Assembly (NCBI GenBank): GCA_963575745.1
Contig: CAUYUJ010003424.1
Coordinates: forward strand, 1 to 64,000
DNA: 64,000 bases
Reading direction: 5' to 3'
DNA from: Prorocentrum cordatum
Taxonomy: Eukaryota > Sar > Dinophyceae > Prorocentrales > Prorocentraceae
How positions within the stretch are numbered: the stretch's first letter is position 1; each line of letters starts with the position of its first letter. Positions 31,737 through 41,551 of this stretch are shown here, one piece after another. The position numbers were made by a program, and so were the translations under genes. Under the pieces are notes generated by a model that saw nothing but the letters and a program-made list of their open reading frames with translations, searched no databases and was not told where the DNA came from.

Positions 31737-31892
31737 TCTCCCGCTCGCGCGCTAGCGAGCTGTCTCCGAGCGCGGCCGCGGCTCGCGCGCGCGGGGCGGC
31801 CCAAAATGGGCAGGCCCGTCCCGCGCGCTCGTGCCGGGGCGCCGCGCGTCAGGCGGGGGAGACCGCCTGCTCGCCGACGACGGCGAGGCAGC
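31735..31892 (-). repeat. Split direct repeat B1
   Basis: 158 bp identical to B2, starting 11 bp after the stop of the recombinase ORF. Confidence 0.95.
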
Positions 31893-31903
31893 CATACCCG
31901 TGC

Positions 31904-34597
31904 TCAAGGACCTTGCGAAGTGACAAGGTTTCGGCGGGCGGCCGCAAGTAGGGCAGGCCAAGCGGCGGGGCCGACTTGGAGAAATGAAGCGACAAGGCGG
32001 TCGCTGGCGGTGGCGAAGAACAGGATCCGCGCCCGTGCGGGCACGGGCAGCGCAGCAAGAACTGTGGAAGCGGCGGCGGCTTGCAGGTAGCGCTCAGCAC
32101 TGGAAGCCTGACGCCAACGCCCCCGCCAGAAGACGCGAGGGACGTCTTCCGTAGCGATATAGAAGTCTGTTGCGCCAGAGCCCCGCAGACATGCGGGCGT
32201 CAGGTTGAGCCCCTGACCCGCTTTGGCAAGAGGGACGCCCAGGGCCGAAAGCAAATGATTCCACCGAGTACGGAAGCCGCTCGCACCGAAAGGGGCGAGA
32301 GGATCGGTGGAAGCCAACCGCCCAAACACTTGATTCAGAATCTTCACCGTGCCCCGATCGGAGCAGCGAGCATGCTGCGTCGGGTACGTTCTCCTGGTCT
32401 TGGGAACAAGAATCGAAAGAAAAGCATCCCCTTCAACTTCGAGGCGGTCGCAAGGAAGCGACAAGTCACAGCGGCGTGACGCCAGCAGCTCGCCAGGCCT
32501 GAGGAACATCGTAAAGCCCATGAGCAGCAAGGCCGCCATCACAGGCCAGTCCCAGGCGAAACAGAGACCGACCATAGCGCGCAGCAGAGCGCGAGGTAAG
32601 GGCGGGCGGAGCTTTGGCGGCTCCGCGAGCTTCCATTGTTTCGCTACGTCCCAAGCTTCTGTTAGAAAGGCCTTCCAATGCGGATGAGCGCTCTGGATTC
32701 CCAAGATGGCATGAACCAGAATATAATGAGGGAAACCTGCATCATGAAGCCACACGCCGAAGGTCGCGAGGAAGCGGGCGAGAAGTATCCCGCTACGGTA
32801 AAGAGTGGCGGGCGGCACGCCAGTGTGTTCTGCTAACCACAGTTCGAACGCATCAATCGATCTCGAGCGACGATCGAGATACGCGGAGGTGAGGTGAGAA
32901 TCGCGCACGAAGGGAGTGCGCGGAGGGCGAGCGGGCGCAAAAGGCGCAGCCCGACTAAGCCCTTGGCCTGCGGTCGGCGCCGCGGCTCCCAGAGAGATGC
33001 AGAGGCCGCAGACGCACCACAGGATGAGCGCAGGGCGGCCAGGGCTGGGAGAGCTGATCAGCGTGGCGGCCCTCCTGCTCCTGGACGCGTAGAAGGGCGG
33101 AACGAGGGTGTCCCGCCCGTCGGTCTCGAACCCCGACGCCTCCGCCAGCATCGCCCGCGCCGAGGTGAAGGATCCGCCCATGTTACGGTGAGCACGGCGA
33201 GCCCCTGCTTCGATCTCGGCGGGCAGAGCGCCCCCTCCCTCGAGGGTCGCCCAGTCAAAGGGCGGGCGCGGCTCGGCGCGCGCAGCTGCGGCCGATTCGG
33301 CGAGCTCGGAACGAGCTGCCGAGGACGTGAGGCCCGAATGATGTGGAACGGGCACCACCTCCGCGAACGCGTCGAGGATCTCGGACGGAGGGGAATGAGA
33401 TCCCCACAGCGCTGCTGGGATGGCGCCGTGACCGTCCTGCACGTGGTACAGAAGGTCGAAAAGGCAGGCCAACTTGCCCGCGCGCCTCCTGTGCTCGATC
33501 TTTGAGCCGAGCCCGATGCCACGGATGGCGCCCGCCCCCATGGCTTGGAGGTCAGCGCCCGCGGGGATAGCCTCGGGCTCGACGGCGGCCACGTAAGGAT
33601 GCAACCACGAGGCTTCGTCGATCGGCTCGGCGCCGCCTGTCTGAAACAGGCGCTTATAGGCGTGCAAGGCCTGCAGGAGGCAGTGCAGGTCATCTCTGCC
33701 TTCGGGCTCGGCGGCCCCTGCGGGTGCGAAAGACCTCAGCCACGACGCCGCGCTCTGGAAGGCAGCTTGCCAGGCGGGTCCCCACCTCACCACTGTGACC
33801 TTCTCACCGCCGAGGTTGAGACGCCACGCTAGGGCGGTGGCGGCCCCTGGAGGCAAGGGCTGCTCAACGGCCGCGGAGGCCGTGCGCCGCGCTGCGAAGG
33901 CTGCAGCCGCGGCGCTCCCAGCGTCGCCGCTGTGGGAGCCGCTGGGATGCAGCTCGTGCCCTGAATCTCGGCCAGGCGCGGGGCCGCTCGAAGACCCCCT
34001 TTCCTCGGCGGCACGCCCTCCGCCCTGCGGGGCCGCAACAGCATCGCTGGAGGAGCGCGTGCCTACCGAAGACTGAGGGGCCTGAGCAGCGGAGTCCGCG
34101 CGGGAGCTGCCTGCGTGGGCGTCGCCCGAGCTCGCACCATGGCGGGACGTGGCTGGCCGCTGCGCAGTAGCGGGGCTCGGGCGCCGCTTCGGAGCGACTC
34201 GAGGGGAGCGCACCTCGCGACGCCGAGGCGACGTCGCCTGACGCGAAGGCGCGCGAGAGGAGCCGCGCGCGACGGCCCGACTAAGCCCCTGGCCTGCGGT
34301 CGACGCGCGGGATCGCGACGCCGCACGCCCACCAGAGTGGTGAGGGGGCGGCGGCGGCGGCGGGGGCACGGGCCGCGGAGTCTCGGAGCCTAGACGCGTG
34401 CCGCGGCCCCGAGAGCGACTGCGAGCCGAGGCCCGAGCGGCGGGCGGAGAGGCCCCCGAGCGGCGAGGGAAGCCGCCTGCAGGCGGCGGAGGACCTCGGG
34501 GTTCAGGCCCGCCACGACGCGCTCGAGGTCCATCGAGGAGTCTGCGAGGGCACTCAGCACGACGTCCTCGAGCTCCGTCGGAGAGTCCTCGTCGCAC
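31904..34597 (-). CDS. Tyrosine recombinase of the YR retrotransposon
   Basis: 897 codons. The first 500 residues are disordered and basic (RSRSRG, proline run, Ala-rich); the C-terminal third is the catalytic domain. Visible catalytic positions: Arg about 700 in FLRPGELLA, Lys about 733 in LVPKTRRT, Arg about 805 in ACLRGSGATDF, Trp about 828 in GRW (the His/Trp position) and the nucleophile Tyr about 837 in ERYLQ. The usual His of the H-x-x-R box is replaced (A-C-L-R). It would cut and rejoin the circular cDNA at a short homologous core. The start is uncertain: the ATG at 34597 is the first in this frame, but a well-composed frame upstream (34390-35618) may supply the true N-terminus through a frame change. 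A 25-bp sequence encoding AGQGLSRA occurs twice (34279-34303, 32951-32975). Confidence 0.85.
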   Translation of the reverse strand: MRRGLSDGARGRRAECPRRLLDGPRARRGGPEPRGPPPPAGGFPRRSGASPPAARASARSRSRGRGTRLGSETPRPVPPPPPPPPHHSGGRAASRSRASTAGQGLSRAVARGSSRAPSRQATSPRRREVRSPRVAPKRRPSPATAQRPATSRHGASSGDAHAGSSRADSAAQAPQSSVGTRSSSDAVAAPQGGGRAAEERGSSSGPAPGRDSGHELHPSGSHSGDAGSAAAAAFAARRTASAAVEQPLPPGAATALAWRLNLGGEKVTVVRWGPAWQAAFQSAASWLRSFAPAGAAEPEGRDDLHCLLQALHAYKRLFQTGGAEPIDEASWLHPYVAAVEPEAIPAGADLQAMGAGAIRGIGLGSKIEHRRRAGKLACLFDLLYHVQDGHGAIPAALWGSHSPPSEILDAFAEVVPVPHHSGLTSSAARSELAESAAAARAEPRPPFDWATLEGGGALPAEIEAGARRAHRNMGGSFTSARAMLAEASGFETDGRDTLVPPFYASRSRRAATLISSPSPGRPALILWCVCGLCISLGAAAPTAGQGLSRAAPFAPARPPRTPFVRDSHLTSAYLDRRSRSIDAFELWLAEHTGVPPATLYRSGILLARFLATFGVWLHDAGFPHYILVHAILGIQSAHPHWKAFLTEAWDVAKQWKLAEPPKLRPPLPRALLRAMVGLCFAWDWPVMAALLLMGFTMFLRPGELLASRRCDLSLPCDRLEVEGDAFLSILVPKTRRTYPTQHARCSDRGTVKILNQVFGRLASTDPLAPFGASGFRTRWNHLLSALGVPLAKAGQGLNLTPACLRGSGATDFYIATEDVPRVFWRGRWRQASSAERYLQAAAASTVLAALPVPARARILFFATASDRLVASFLQVGPAAWPALLAAARRNLVTSQGP

Positions 34598-35618
34598 GCG
34601 GGCTCCGCTCTCGAGCGGCTGCGAACGCTCGCGGGCGGGGACCCGTCAGGAGTGTGCGGGCCCTCCGATGCCTCCCCCGCAGGCGGCTCCGACGGCTCCT
34701 CGGGCGAGATCGGGCCGTCGACGGGAGGCGACGAGCAGCCCCCCGAGGGAGAGGTGCGGTCGGTCCCGTACGGGTTTGGAGACCGCGTACGGCTGCGGGC
34801 AGGGCTGCGGCTCCGCGGTGGGGAGCCCACTCCCGCTGCGGAGCTGGGGCGTGCCGCGCCTGCCCAGCGGCGCGCATTGGCAGTGCGACGCGCCCTGCGG
34901 CCAGGCGCCGTGGCGGCCCCCCCCTCAGGGGCGGGGAGCGCCGCCATCGAAGCCCGCCGCTGCCTGGCGGCGCGCCTGGTGCGCGCGGCGCCCGTGCGCG
35001 AGGCGGAGTGCGGCGCGTGACCACCGCGGTTGGGCTGGTCCTCGACCGCCTCATCCCGCGGGCCCAGGCGGGCGCGGACCGCGCGCCGCTCACGACGGCT
35101 GAAGCTGGACGCAGGGTCGTCGGCGGGCCTTGCCAAGGCGCGCGGGTCCTCAGCCTCCACCTCGGCCAAGGAGCGGCCAGTGGACGACGCGGGTGCGTCC
35201 CCAGCACGAGCGGCACGGTCTGCGATGGCGAGGCCCGTCGAGACCTCAGCGTTGTGCAGGACGGCGCGCAAGGTCTTGCGCCAATCCCGACCCAGCTGGA
35301 CGGGAGCAGTGCGCGGCAAGCCCGCGGCCTCTCGACTGGCGGCCTCGCGCCCGCGTCGGAAGTAGGCGCGATCGGCCATCCCTTCCGCGAGCTCGGCACG
35401 AGCGACGGCACGCTCTCCTTCGCCGCGTGCAGGAGCCTGCACCGTGCGCCTGGTGGCGGCGGCACGCGCGGTGCGGAGTGCGTCGAGCTCCACGCGGCCG
35501 CGCGACACGGCGGAGACGAGGGTGGCATCCGACTCAGCCGCCCGCCCCTGTTTTCCCCCCCGGCGAGGGCAGACGAAACCCCCTCCCCCTCGGGAGAGGC
35601 GCGCCAGAAGGCGCGTGG
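34390..35618 (-). CDS. Possible N-terminal part of the recombinase ORF
   Basis: Open frame between the poly(A) tract and the recombinase. It contains Ala/Arg-rich, helix-like stretches (LGRDWRKTLRAVLHNAEVS, SLAEVEAEDPRALARP) followed by Ser/Pro-rich sequence and DSPTELEDVVLSALADSS. It overlaps the recombinase frame by 208 bp in another frame, so joining them would need a frameshift or splicing. No family is recognised. It may instead be a separate small ORF, or an accidental frame of GC-rich DNA. Confidence 0.4.
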
Positions 35619-35635
35619 AGTGCACAAAGAAAGAA

Positions 35636-35760
35636 AAATACAAAAAAAATAAAAAAAAAAAAAAAAAAGAAAAAAAAAACAAAAAAAACAAAAAAAATAA
35701 AAAAAAAAACAAATAAATCTAAGAAAAAAAAAAAAAAAAAAAAAAACAAAAAAATTTAAA
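35636..35760 (-). promoter_or_regulatory. Poly(A/T) tract between ORF2 and the recombinase
   Basis: About 125 bp of nearly pure A on the plus strand, hence a long T-tract in the sense direction, starting at the ORF2 stop. In the sense RNA this is a U-rich polypyrimidine tract and could precede a 3' splice site (cis or trans) for the downstream ORF; no specific AG is decided. Alternatively it is an old poly(A) insertion in antisense. Confidence 0.35.
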
Positions 35761-38700
35761 CATAAAACCATGAAAATAACAAAATTGCCCGAGGGGCCAG
35801 CTCGGCGCTCGCAAGGGCGACCCGCGAGGAGACCGCCTCTTCGAGTGCCTGAAGGGCAATGGTCGACCCTGGAGCCAGCTTGCCCTTGCGGGCGCCCTTT
35901 CCTGCCGCCTTGGCCCGGGCGTAGGCGCGGGCGGCAGGACCGTCGCCGCCCGTGCTAGGAACATCGGGCGGCGCGGCGGCCTGCGAGACGGCCTGGAGCA
36001 ACACTGACTGGGCGTCACAGAGCTGCTTCCACTTCAGCGCGCGGGCTGCTCGCTCGTCGGCGCCCAGGTGCGCGGGAGTCCTGTCTGGATGGTAGACTAG
36101 GGACTGGCGCCTGAAGGCGGCCACAATTGTGCCGCGCGAGGCCCCGTCCACTACGCCAAGCAGTTGGCGAGAGGCGCTCACCCTGGCCGCTCGCTGGAAG
36201 GTGCGGGGGGTAGCTGCTGAGGCCCCCTTTGGCGCTTCCCGCGAGCCGACGCGCGACGAGCCCACCCCGATAGCAGGCGGAGGGGCCGCCGCGGCCTTGG
36301 AGCGGAGGGCCAGTGGCGGAGCACGCTTGGCGGCCTGGGGAGCCGATCCTGCGCTGGCGGCGCCAGGGTCGGGGCCGGGCGAGCCGCCCTCCGCGGAGGC
36401 AGACGCTTTTGGCGTGGCGTCTGCCGAGGACGCGAGAGGCCGTTCGCTGTCAGCGAAGAGCGCGTTGCGAGGCCCGCGACGCTCTCCGCTGGCGAGAGCA
36501 GCTTCAATGCTGCTCTCGGCGGCGCCCGAGGGGTCAGGTGCCTCCCCCTGGGCGCCGTCGCTGGCGGCGTCGGCGGTCATCCCCGCGCCCTCCGAGGGGG
36601 GGGGGGCGGCCGCCCAGCGGTGGCTGAGCAGCCCCTCGGGGCCTCGAGCCACAAGCTGCGCAACAAATCGGCCCCAGAGACAAGTAGGGAATGACGAGCG
36701 GGAGTCGGCGTACGCAATGCAATCAAAGCGAGTAAATTCTCCTCTCTCTGCTTCAACTAACCAGGCGGGAGGGTCACGGGACGGGGGCCTCACCGCACGG
36801 TTCCGCGTGGGGTCGTCGGCCCTGTGCACGTCCGTAGGCACGTACATGCCTCCCATATATAAACCTCCTCCTATCACATAGGGCAAAGTGGTCGAAAGAA
36901 CGTGAGATAGACCAGGAGAGCTACTGCGCCCGTGAGCGGTCGCGCCCAAAGCCACTTTTGAATCCAAGAGAACGGGGATACGAGAGTCAGGGAGGCGAAT
37001 ACAGCAGTACTTGCACAAGCTCTTATACACCGTTGTCTCAAGGATATTGATGTGACGGGGCATGCGAAACTCCCATTTGTACGCGAGCCGAAAGCGCAGC
37101 GCCTCTGATAGCTCGGTGACCCAACGCGGCGCGACGGGGGGCTCAATAGAAGGGAGCCCCAGGTCGCGATGCAGTTGGGTGAGCTCAGGGCCCAAGGGCA
37201 CGCCGCGGCTGAGTACGGCGAGGAGGCTCCGATTGTGCAGGATCGTGTGCCACCCCCCGTGCTCCGATCTGCGCCACAGCTCGGCGGAGAGCTGCGGGCT
37301 GATAGGAGCGCGGACAACGCCCCCCCAGCCGAGAGACGCGTCCGTACCGAACACCTCGGGGCAAGGCTGCGCCCGAAGGTCGGTTATAGCCGTAAAGGCT
37401 AAAAAGGTGCAGGCCAAAAGCTCGTCGCGAACAGAAGGAGGCAAGTCGTATTCAATGCCCTCCTCGGTCGCCAGGCGCGACAGGAAGTTGTAGACGTGCG
37501 TGAAAATGGCGAGCATCGGACGGCGATAGAGGAACACCTGGACCCAGCAGCCCACAAGAGAGGCTAACAGGGAGCGTGTGGTGATGCCGAGGTAGATTTG
37601 GATCAGGGTCAGCCTGCACAAGGCCACCGTCCGCACTAAGGGAGCGCAGACGATGCCTATGCGCCCTTCCACCTCGGCGCCCACCACCACCTTGTGCGTT
37701 TCGCCGCGCGCGCGCTTGCCTGGATGCTGAATCAGGCCCACGCGCGGGTAGCCTGCATCGCAGGCGGCGAAGACCTCACGATCACGACGACAGGGGTCGT
37801 CGGGGCGAGGAGCGGAGCCATGCCACGAGAGCTTCTGAAAACCTGTATGGTCATCAATATTCAGCATCTCGACAAACGGGCCCCGCGGGAAGGGCGAGCG
37901 GTGGACAACCTGCTCGTGAGGCCGCAAGGCCCCGAAGCTGTGCAAGACGCCTTCATGTGCAGAGTTGGCAATCTCCACCGCCATGTTGTCGCCCATCGCT
38001 AGAGCATTGAGGCAAGGCGCGACGTCCACACCTTCGAGCTCGGGGCGCCAGGCTCGAAAGGCCTTGAAGCGGGATGATGGCAGACGAACGCGAAGGGCGT
38101 TACGCCTGGCGCGCGCGGGAGGAACGCGGAAAGTGTAGTAAAACTCCCGTAGGTCGTCGCAAGAAACTGCCAGCCACTCCCCAGGCGCCAGACCCAAACG
38201 GCACAGCAGGAAACCCTGGCCAAGGCGCTGGGTGCTGGACGAGATTGAGGCACAGCGGCTGTTCACGACCGTTGGGTTCAGGATCAGCCTGTCGTAGTCG
38301 CTGTCCTTCGGTACCCTGAAAGCTCCGCAGGCTTCATCCCAGGCGAGGTCCGAAGCAGGAGTCAGGTACAGGGCGCCGCAGGCATCCCACTTCTGGAGCA
38401 GGGCCCACAGCTCGGCGCGGTCCATATGGACACGCGCCCCCTTTTGGCCAGCAGGCCACTCTGACGCCGGGAGCCGCATCTCCTCTGGATTGATGAACGC
38501 TTCGCGGACTCGAGCGTCAGAGAGAAATGGAATGGGATCAAACACTGGCGAATAATCCCACTTAATGCGAGACGCCCTGACTTTAAATCGAAGGGCTCGA
38601 CCTGGGTGGAGTCCCAAGCCGCCGCAGACGCCAGCGAACCAGGCACGGAAGGAGCGCTGGTCGGGCAGTGCCGCATGGGGGCGGGCACGGAAGAAGAGGA

Positions 38701-39606
38701 GGTGAAGGGGGCCTCCAAAGCTGCAACATGGGTGGCCAGGCCATGGAGCGAGACCTCAGTAGAGTCGAACTTGGCGAAGGCTCGACCTAAGTCGCTCTTG
38801 CCACCGCGGGCGAGGCGAACTGCGATCCGACACAACCGTTCGATACGGGTGCGGACGCCCTCCTGGCAGGGCGAGACCGTGGCACGGACGCGAGCCTCGG
38901 CGGGAGCGAGGCTAGGATGACCCAAAGTGAGCCAGTTCAACGCAATAACAGAATACTGCGCGAGCGTCCGCGCCGCGCGCCGCAATCTCCAGCGCTCCCT
39001 GCGCCTCGCCGACAAGCCGTCAGGCGGGGGACCAAGAGGTGGAGCAGGCGGGCACGGCCAAGGATCGCGGGGAGGCGGCCCCAAAAGGCACGGGTCGTCC
39101 CTGTCCATTGCACGCATAGATGAGCGGGAGAAAGATCCAAGAGAACATCGAGCACCCATCCCAACCTGGGACAGCGCTGCCGCCCAGTGGGTGATATCAA
39201 TGTTCGCACCTGGAAACAGGCGCAGCAAGGCAGACAAGTCAGCGACAAATGGCGCGACGTTGGCAAGAGCAGCAGGGGTGCTTGAAGGAGAACAAGCACC
39301 AGCAAGAACACCAACCTCAGGGGCTGCAGGCCCCATGGGGGGAGCGCTCGACTGAGGCAGGTGACGGCCAAAATGGCCGAATGGATCCGAGGGGCGGTTC
39401 GGAGCAGAGCGAGGGGCGTGGTGGCGGAACGTACTCCTCCCTGCGGGGCCGCAACAGCATCGCTGGAGGAGCGCATTCCTACCCTCACGCCCTCGCTGCG
39501 CCCAAACACGCCTAGCAGCCGTAGCAGCGTCGGTGCAGACTGTCTGCGGCGGCGTACCTCGGCCACGCGAAGGCCCCCCCTCCAAGAAGGCGGGCGCCAA
39601 GGGCAT
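35756..39606 (-). CDS. RT-RNase H-J-domain protein (ORF2)
   Basis: ATG at 39606 starts two bases after the ORF1 stop (TGAAGATG). About 345 codons of N-terminal region are followed by a +1-type frame change near 38575; from there the frame ending at 35756 is uninterrupted. Numbered from its first Met (38617): template-contact RLILNPTVVNSR 110-121; RT motif A CDDLREFYYTF 153-163; motif B AMGDNMAVEIAN 207-218; motif C NIDDH 253-257; RNase H GTDAS with Asp426, Glu527 in INILET, Asp552 in LLDSK, and Asp601/602 in RADDPTR; a low-complexity linker 670-810; a J-domain 814-873 with HPD at 843-845; a basic tail. It would copy element RNA and remove the template strand. The J-domain predicts Hsp70 recruitment. 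Confidence 0.85.
35996..36178 (-). other. DnaJ J-domain at the C-terminus of ORF2
   Basis: Residues read RQLLGVVDGASRGTIVAAF, then RRQSLVYHPDRTPAHLG, then RAARALKWKQLCDAQSVLL. Helix I ends in LLGV, helix II carries basic residues up to the invariant HPD (codons 36091-36083), and helix III/IV follows with the K-W-K-x-L-x-D-A-x-S-x-L pattern of J-domains. J-domains stimulate Hsp70 ATPase. The domain is in frame with the RT-RNase H, separated by a 140-residue Ala/Pro/Ser linker. Confidence 0.85.
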
Positions 39607-39608
39607 CT

Positions 39609-41549
39609 TCAGTCCTTCTTGGGCACCGCCTTCGGGGCCTTGGGAGCACCCTGAGATTTGAAGGGGGGCTTTGAGACCTTGGGCTGCTTGGGCTGATGAG
39701 GTGGATGCTTGGGGAGCGCGACGGCGCGCTCGGCGTCGAGGCGCGCCCGAAATGCTTGCAGCTCCTTCATGTATTCGCCCTGCGCCGACAGCCAGCGAGG
39801 ATCCACTAGGGGTGAAAACGGGGTCTGGGCCTCGCGCTCCGTGTGACGACTGGTCACGCGACACGGGGGAGGCTCCAGCCCCGTGAGGAACCAAGCGGCC
39901 TCGAGGTAGCCGCGGTCCCCCGCCAACTGGTCGATGAACATGCACTGGCAAGTCAGCAAGGTCTGGACCCTCTCGGGGTTGCCCTCCTCGCAGGCCCGCC
40001 ACAGCTCGGCGCTGAGGAAGGCAAAATGCGTCAACAACTCGTGCGTCGACGGCTGAGTCCCGAGGGGGCTGTGCTCGCGAAAGTACTGATGCATGGCCAT
40101 GGGGGTCACGGCGCTGACTTCCACGCCCAGAACGCGGGCCAAATTCTCCTTCATCAGTCCTCGCACGTCGGGGCCGTGCTGCATCAGCGCTTGCTGCCAC
40201 TCGCGCCTCCGAGCGATTCCCCCCATCTGAGCCGATGCGTGCGCGGGGTCGCCCGAGGTCGCGGGCGGAGTTTGAGCTTGGTCGCTCAGGGTCCCCAGAA
40301 GCGGGTGGAAGGCTGGGCGATGGCCCCGCCCCTGCTGCAAGGAAAGGGACTGGTGCAGGCACTGAAGCATGAGGCTGAAGTCCGTCGGATTGGCCGCAAG
40401 GGGCGGCTCTAACCCGTCGGCGCCGCCCACCTCGGCAAAGCCGTCGACCGCAGCGGGATAGGCTAGCCCAGGCGGCGGCGGGGGGCCCATCGGTCCGAAA
40501 GCGGACGAAGGGGCCCGAGGGACAGCAGAAGAGCGCGCCTTCTCCCACGCCGAGACCAGCGCGGAGGTGGGTCCCTTGGGGCGCGCGGAGACCCGATGAG
40601 GGGCCACGGGTGCGTGGGACAAGACGGCCTCGATCCCCGCAGGATCCAGCCCGAGGCGCGCCGCCTCGTCGCTGAAAAGCTGAGGCACCTCGGGCCGAGC
40701 GCTCTGGGCAGCCGGAGCGGGGCCCAGCGGTTCGGGTCCGCCGACCATCGTGGAGGCCGCGTGGGCTGCAAGCAGGGCGCGCATTTCGGCAGCTACCTCG
40801 GCGCGGGTCATGGGAGCCCCGTCGTCCAGAGACGCCGCAGGAGCGCCAGGAGCAATCGGAGCAGGACCCGCGACCCGTGGCGGCGCGGCGGCGCCAGCGC
40901 GCTTGGCGGGCGGGCCGCGCGGCGCTCCAGCGACCGCGGGGGCTCGCGCACTTGGGGCCGCGCGGTCGGCTTCCCCGTCGGCCGCGAACCCCTCGGGCTC
41001 CTCCATCTCGTCGGCAGAGTGGTAGGGGGTAGCCCGATCGGCCCCTGGGAGAGGCTCTTCCCCTGCGGTAGGCGGGGCGCCGTGCAAACGAGCGTAGCCC
41101 TCGCGAAGCACCCGAACCCCCGAAGGATGCGGCCAATAGACGCGGCTGCGCACCTCGGCGAAGGGAACGATGCCTGCGTCGTCGCCGACCTCTAGAGGGT
41201 ACAGCGACTCGAGCTCGAGCTCGGCAACCTCGATATCTATAACGAGGACGGATGCGGTAGTGGCGAGCGGCCGTGAAGCGGCCCCCTGGAGCTGGACGTC
41301 CACTAGCTGGAAGGGGCCTATCATCCCAGCAAAGCCATCCGCCTCGGCAGCCTCGAGCTCCGCTGTAGAGCGAAAGGCACCAGGCAGGGCCAGCAGGATG
41401 CCCCCTTCTCGAGAGGCGAGGGGGATAGCCGCCCAGCTGGTGTCGCCGTCGTCTAGGCGCCATCGTGCGTAGTCGCGCGCCGTGGGCGCAGCGAAAGGGT
41501 AGAGCTCGGGCCAAAGGGGCCCTCCGCCAACTGGTGGCAGCTCCGCCAT
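39609..41549 (-). CDS. gag-like protein of the YR retrotransposon (ORF1)
   Basis: 646 codons. The N-terminal 150 residues are mixed and globular-looking; residues 180-330 are Ala/Pro-rich linker; the C-terminal half has helical stretches (REWQQALMQHG, LMKENLARVLGV) and a conserved-looking end: AELWRACEEGN, LLTCQCMFIDQLAGDRGYLEAAWFLTGLEPPP, then FSPLVDPRWLSAQGEYMKEL and a Lys/Pro tail suited to binding nucleic acid. I recognise this C-terminal pattern from dinoflagellate YR elements, where it precedes the RT ORF. There is no zinc knuckle. Its ATG overlaps the stop of the upstream membrane-protein ORF (TGATG), which fixes this start. Confidence 0.75.
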   Translation of the reverse strand: MAELPPVGGGPLWPELYPFAAPTARDYARWRLDDGDTSWAAIPLASREGGILLALPGAFRSTAELEAAEADGFAGMIGPFQLVDVQLQGAASRPLATTASVLVIDIEVAELELESLYPLEVGDDAGIVPFAEVRSRVYWPHPSGVRVLREGYARLHGAPPTAGEEPLPGADRATPYHSADEMEEPEGFAADGEADRAAPSARAPAVAGAPRGPPAKRAGAAAPPRVAGPAPIAPGAPAASLDDGAPMTRAEVAAEMRALLAAHAASTMVGGPEPLGPAPAAQSARPEVPQLFSDEAARLGLDPAGIEAVLSHAPVAPHRVSARPKGPTSALVSAWEKARSSAVPRAPSSAFGPMGPPPPPGLAYPAAVDGFAEVGGADGLEPPLAANPTDFSLMLQCLHQSLSLQQGRGHRPAFHPLLGTLSDQAQTPPATSGDPAHASAQMGGIARRREWQQALMQHGPDVRGLMKENLARVLGVEVSAVTPMAMHQYFREHSPLGTQPSTHELLTHFAFLSAELWRACEEGNPERVQTLLTCQCMFIDQLAGDRGYLEAAWFLTGLEPPPCRVTSRHTEREAQTPFSPLVDPRWLSAQGEYMKELQAFRARLDAERAVALPKHPPHQPKQPKVSKPPFKSQGAPKAPKAVPKKD

Positions 41550-41551
41550 CA
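41547..41551 (-). promoter_or_regulatory. TGATG stop-start overlap
   Basis: The stop TGA of the membrane-protein ORF (41551-41549) and the ATG of the gag-like ORF (41549-41547) share one base. This arrangement is the classic layout for termination-coupled reinitiation and suggests one RNA serves both ORFs. Confidence 0.7.

Noticed and set aside
31506-31961. Two identical-ended short minus-strand frames (PSSASRRSPPPDARR...)
   Set aside because: They are the B1 and B2 repeats read in one frame; they have no start context of their own.
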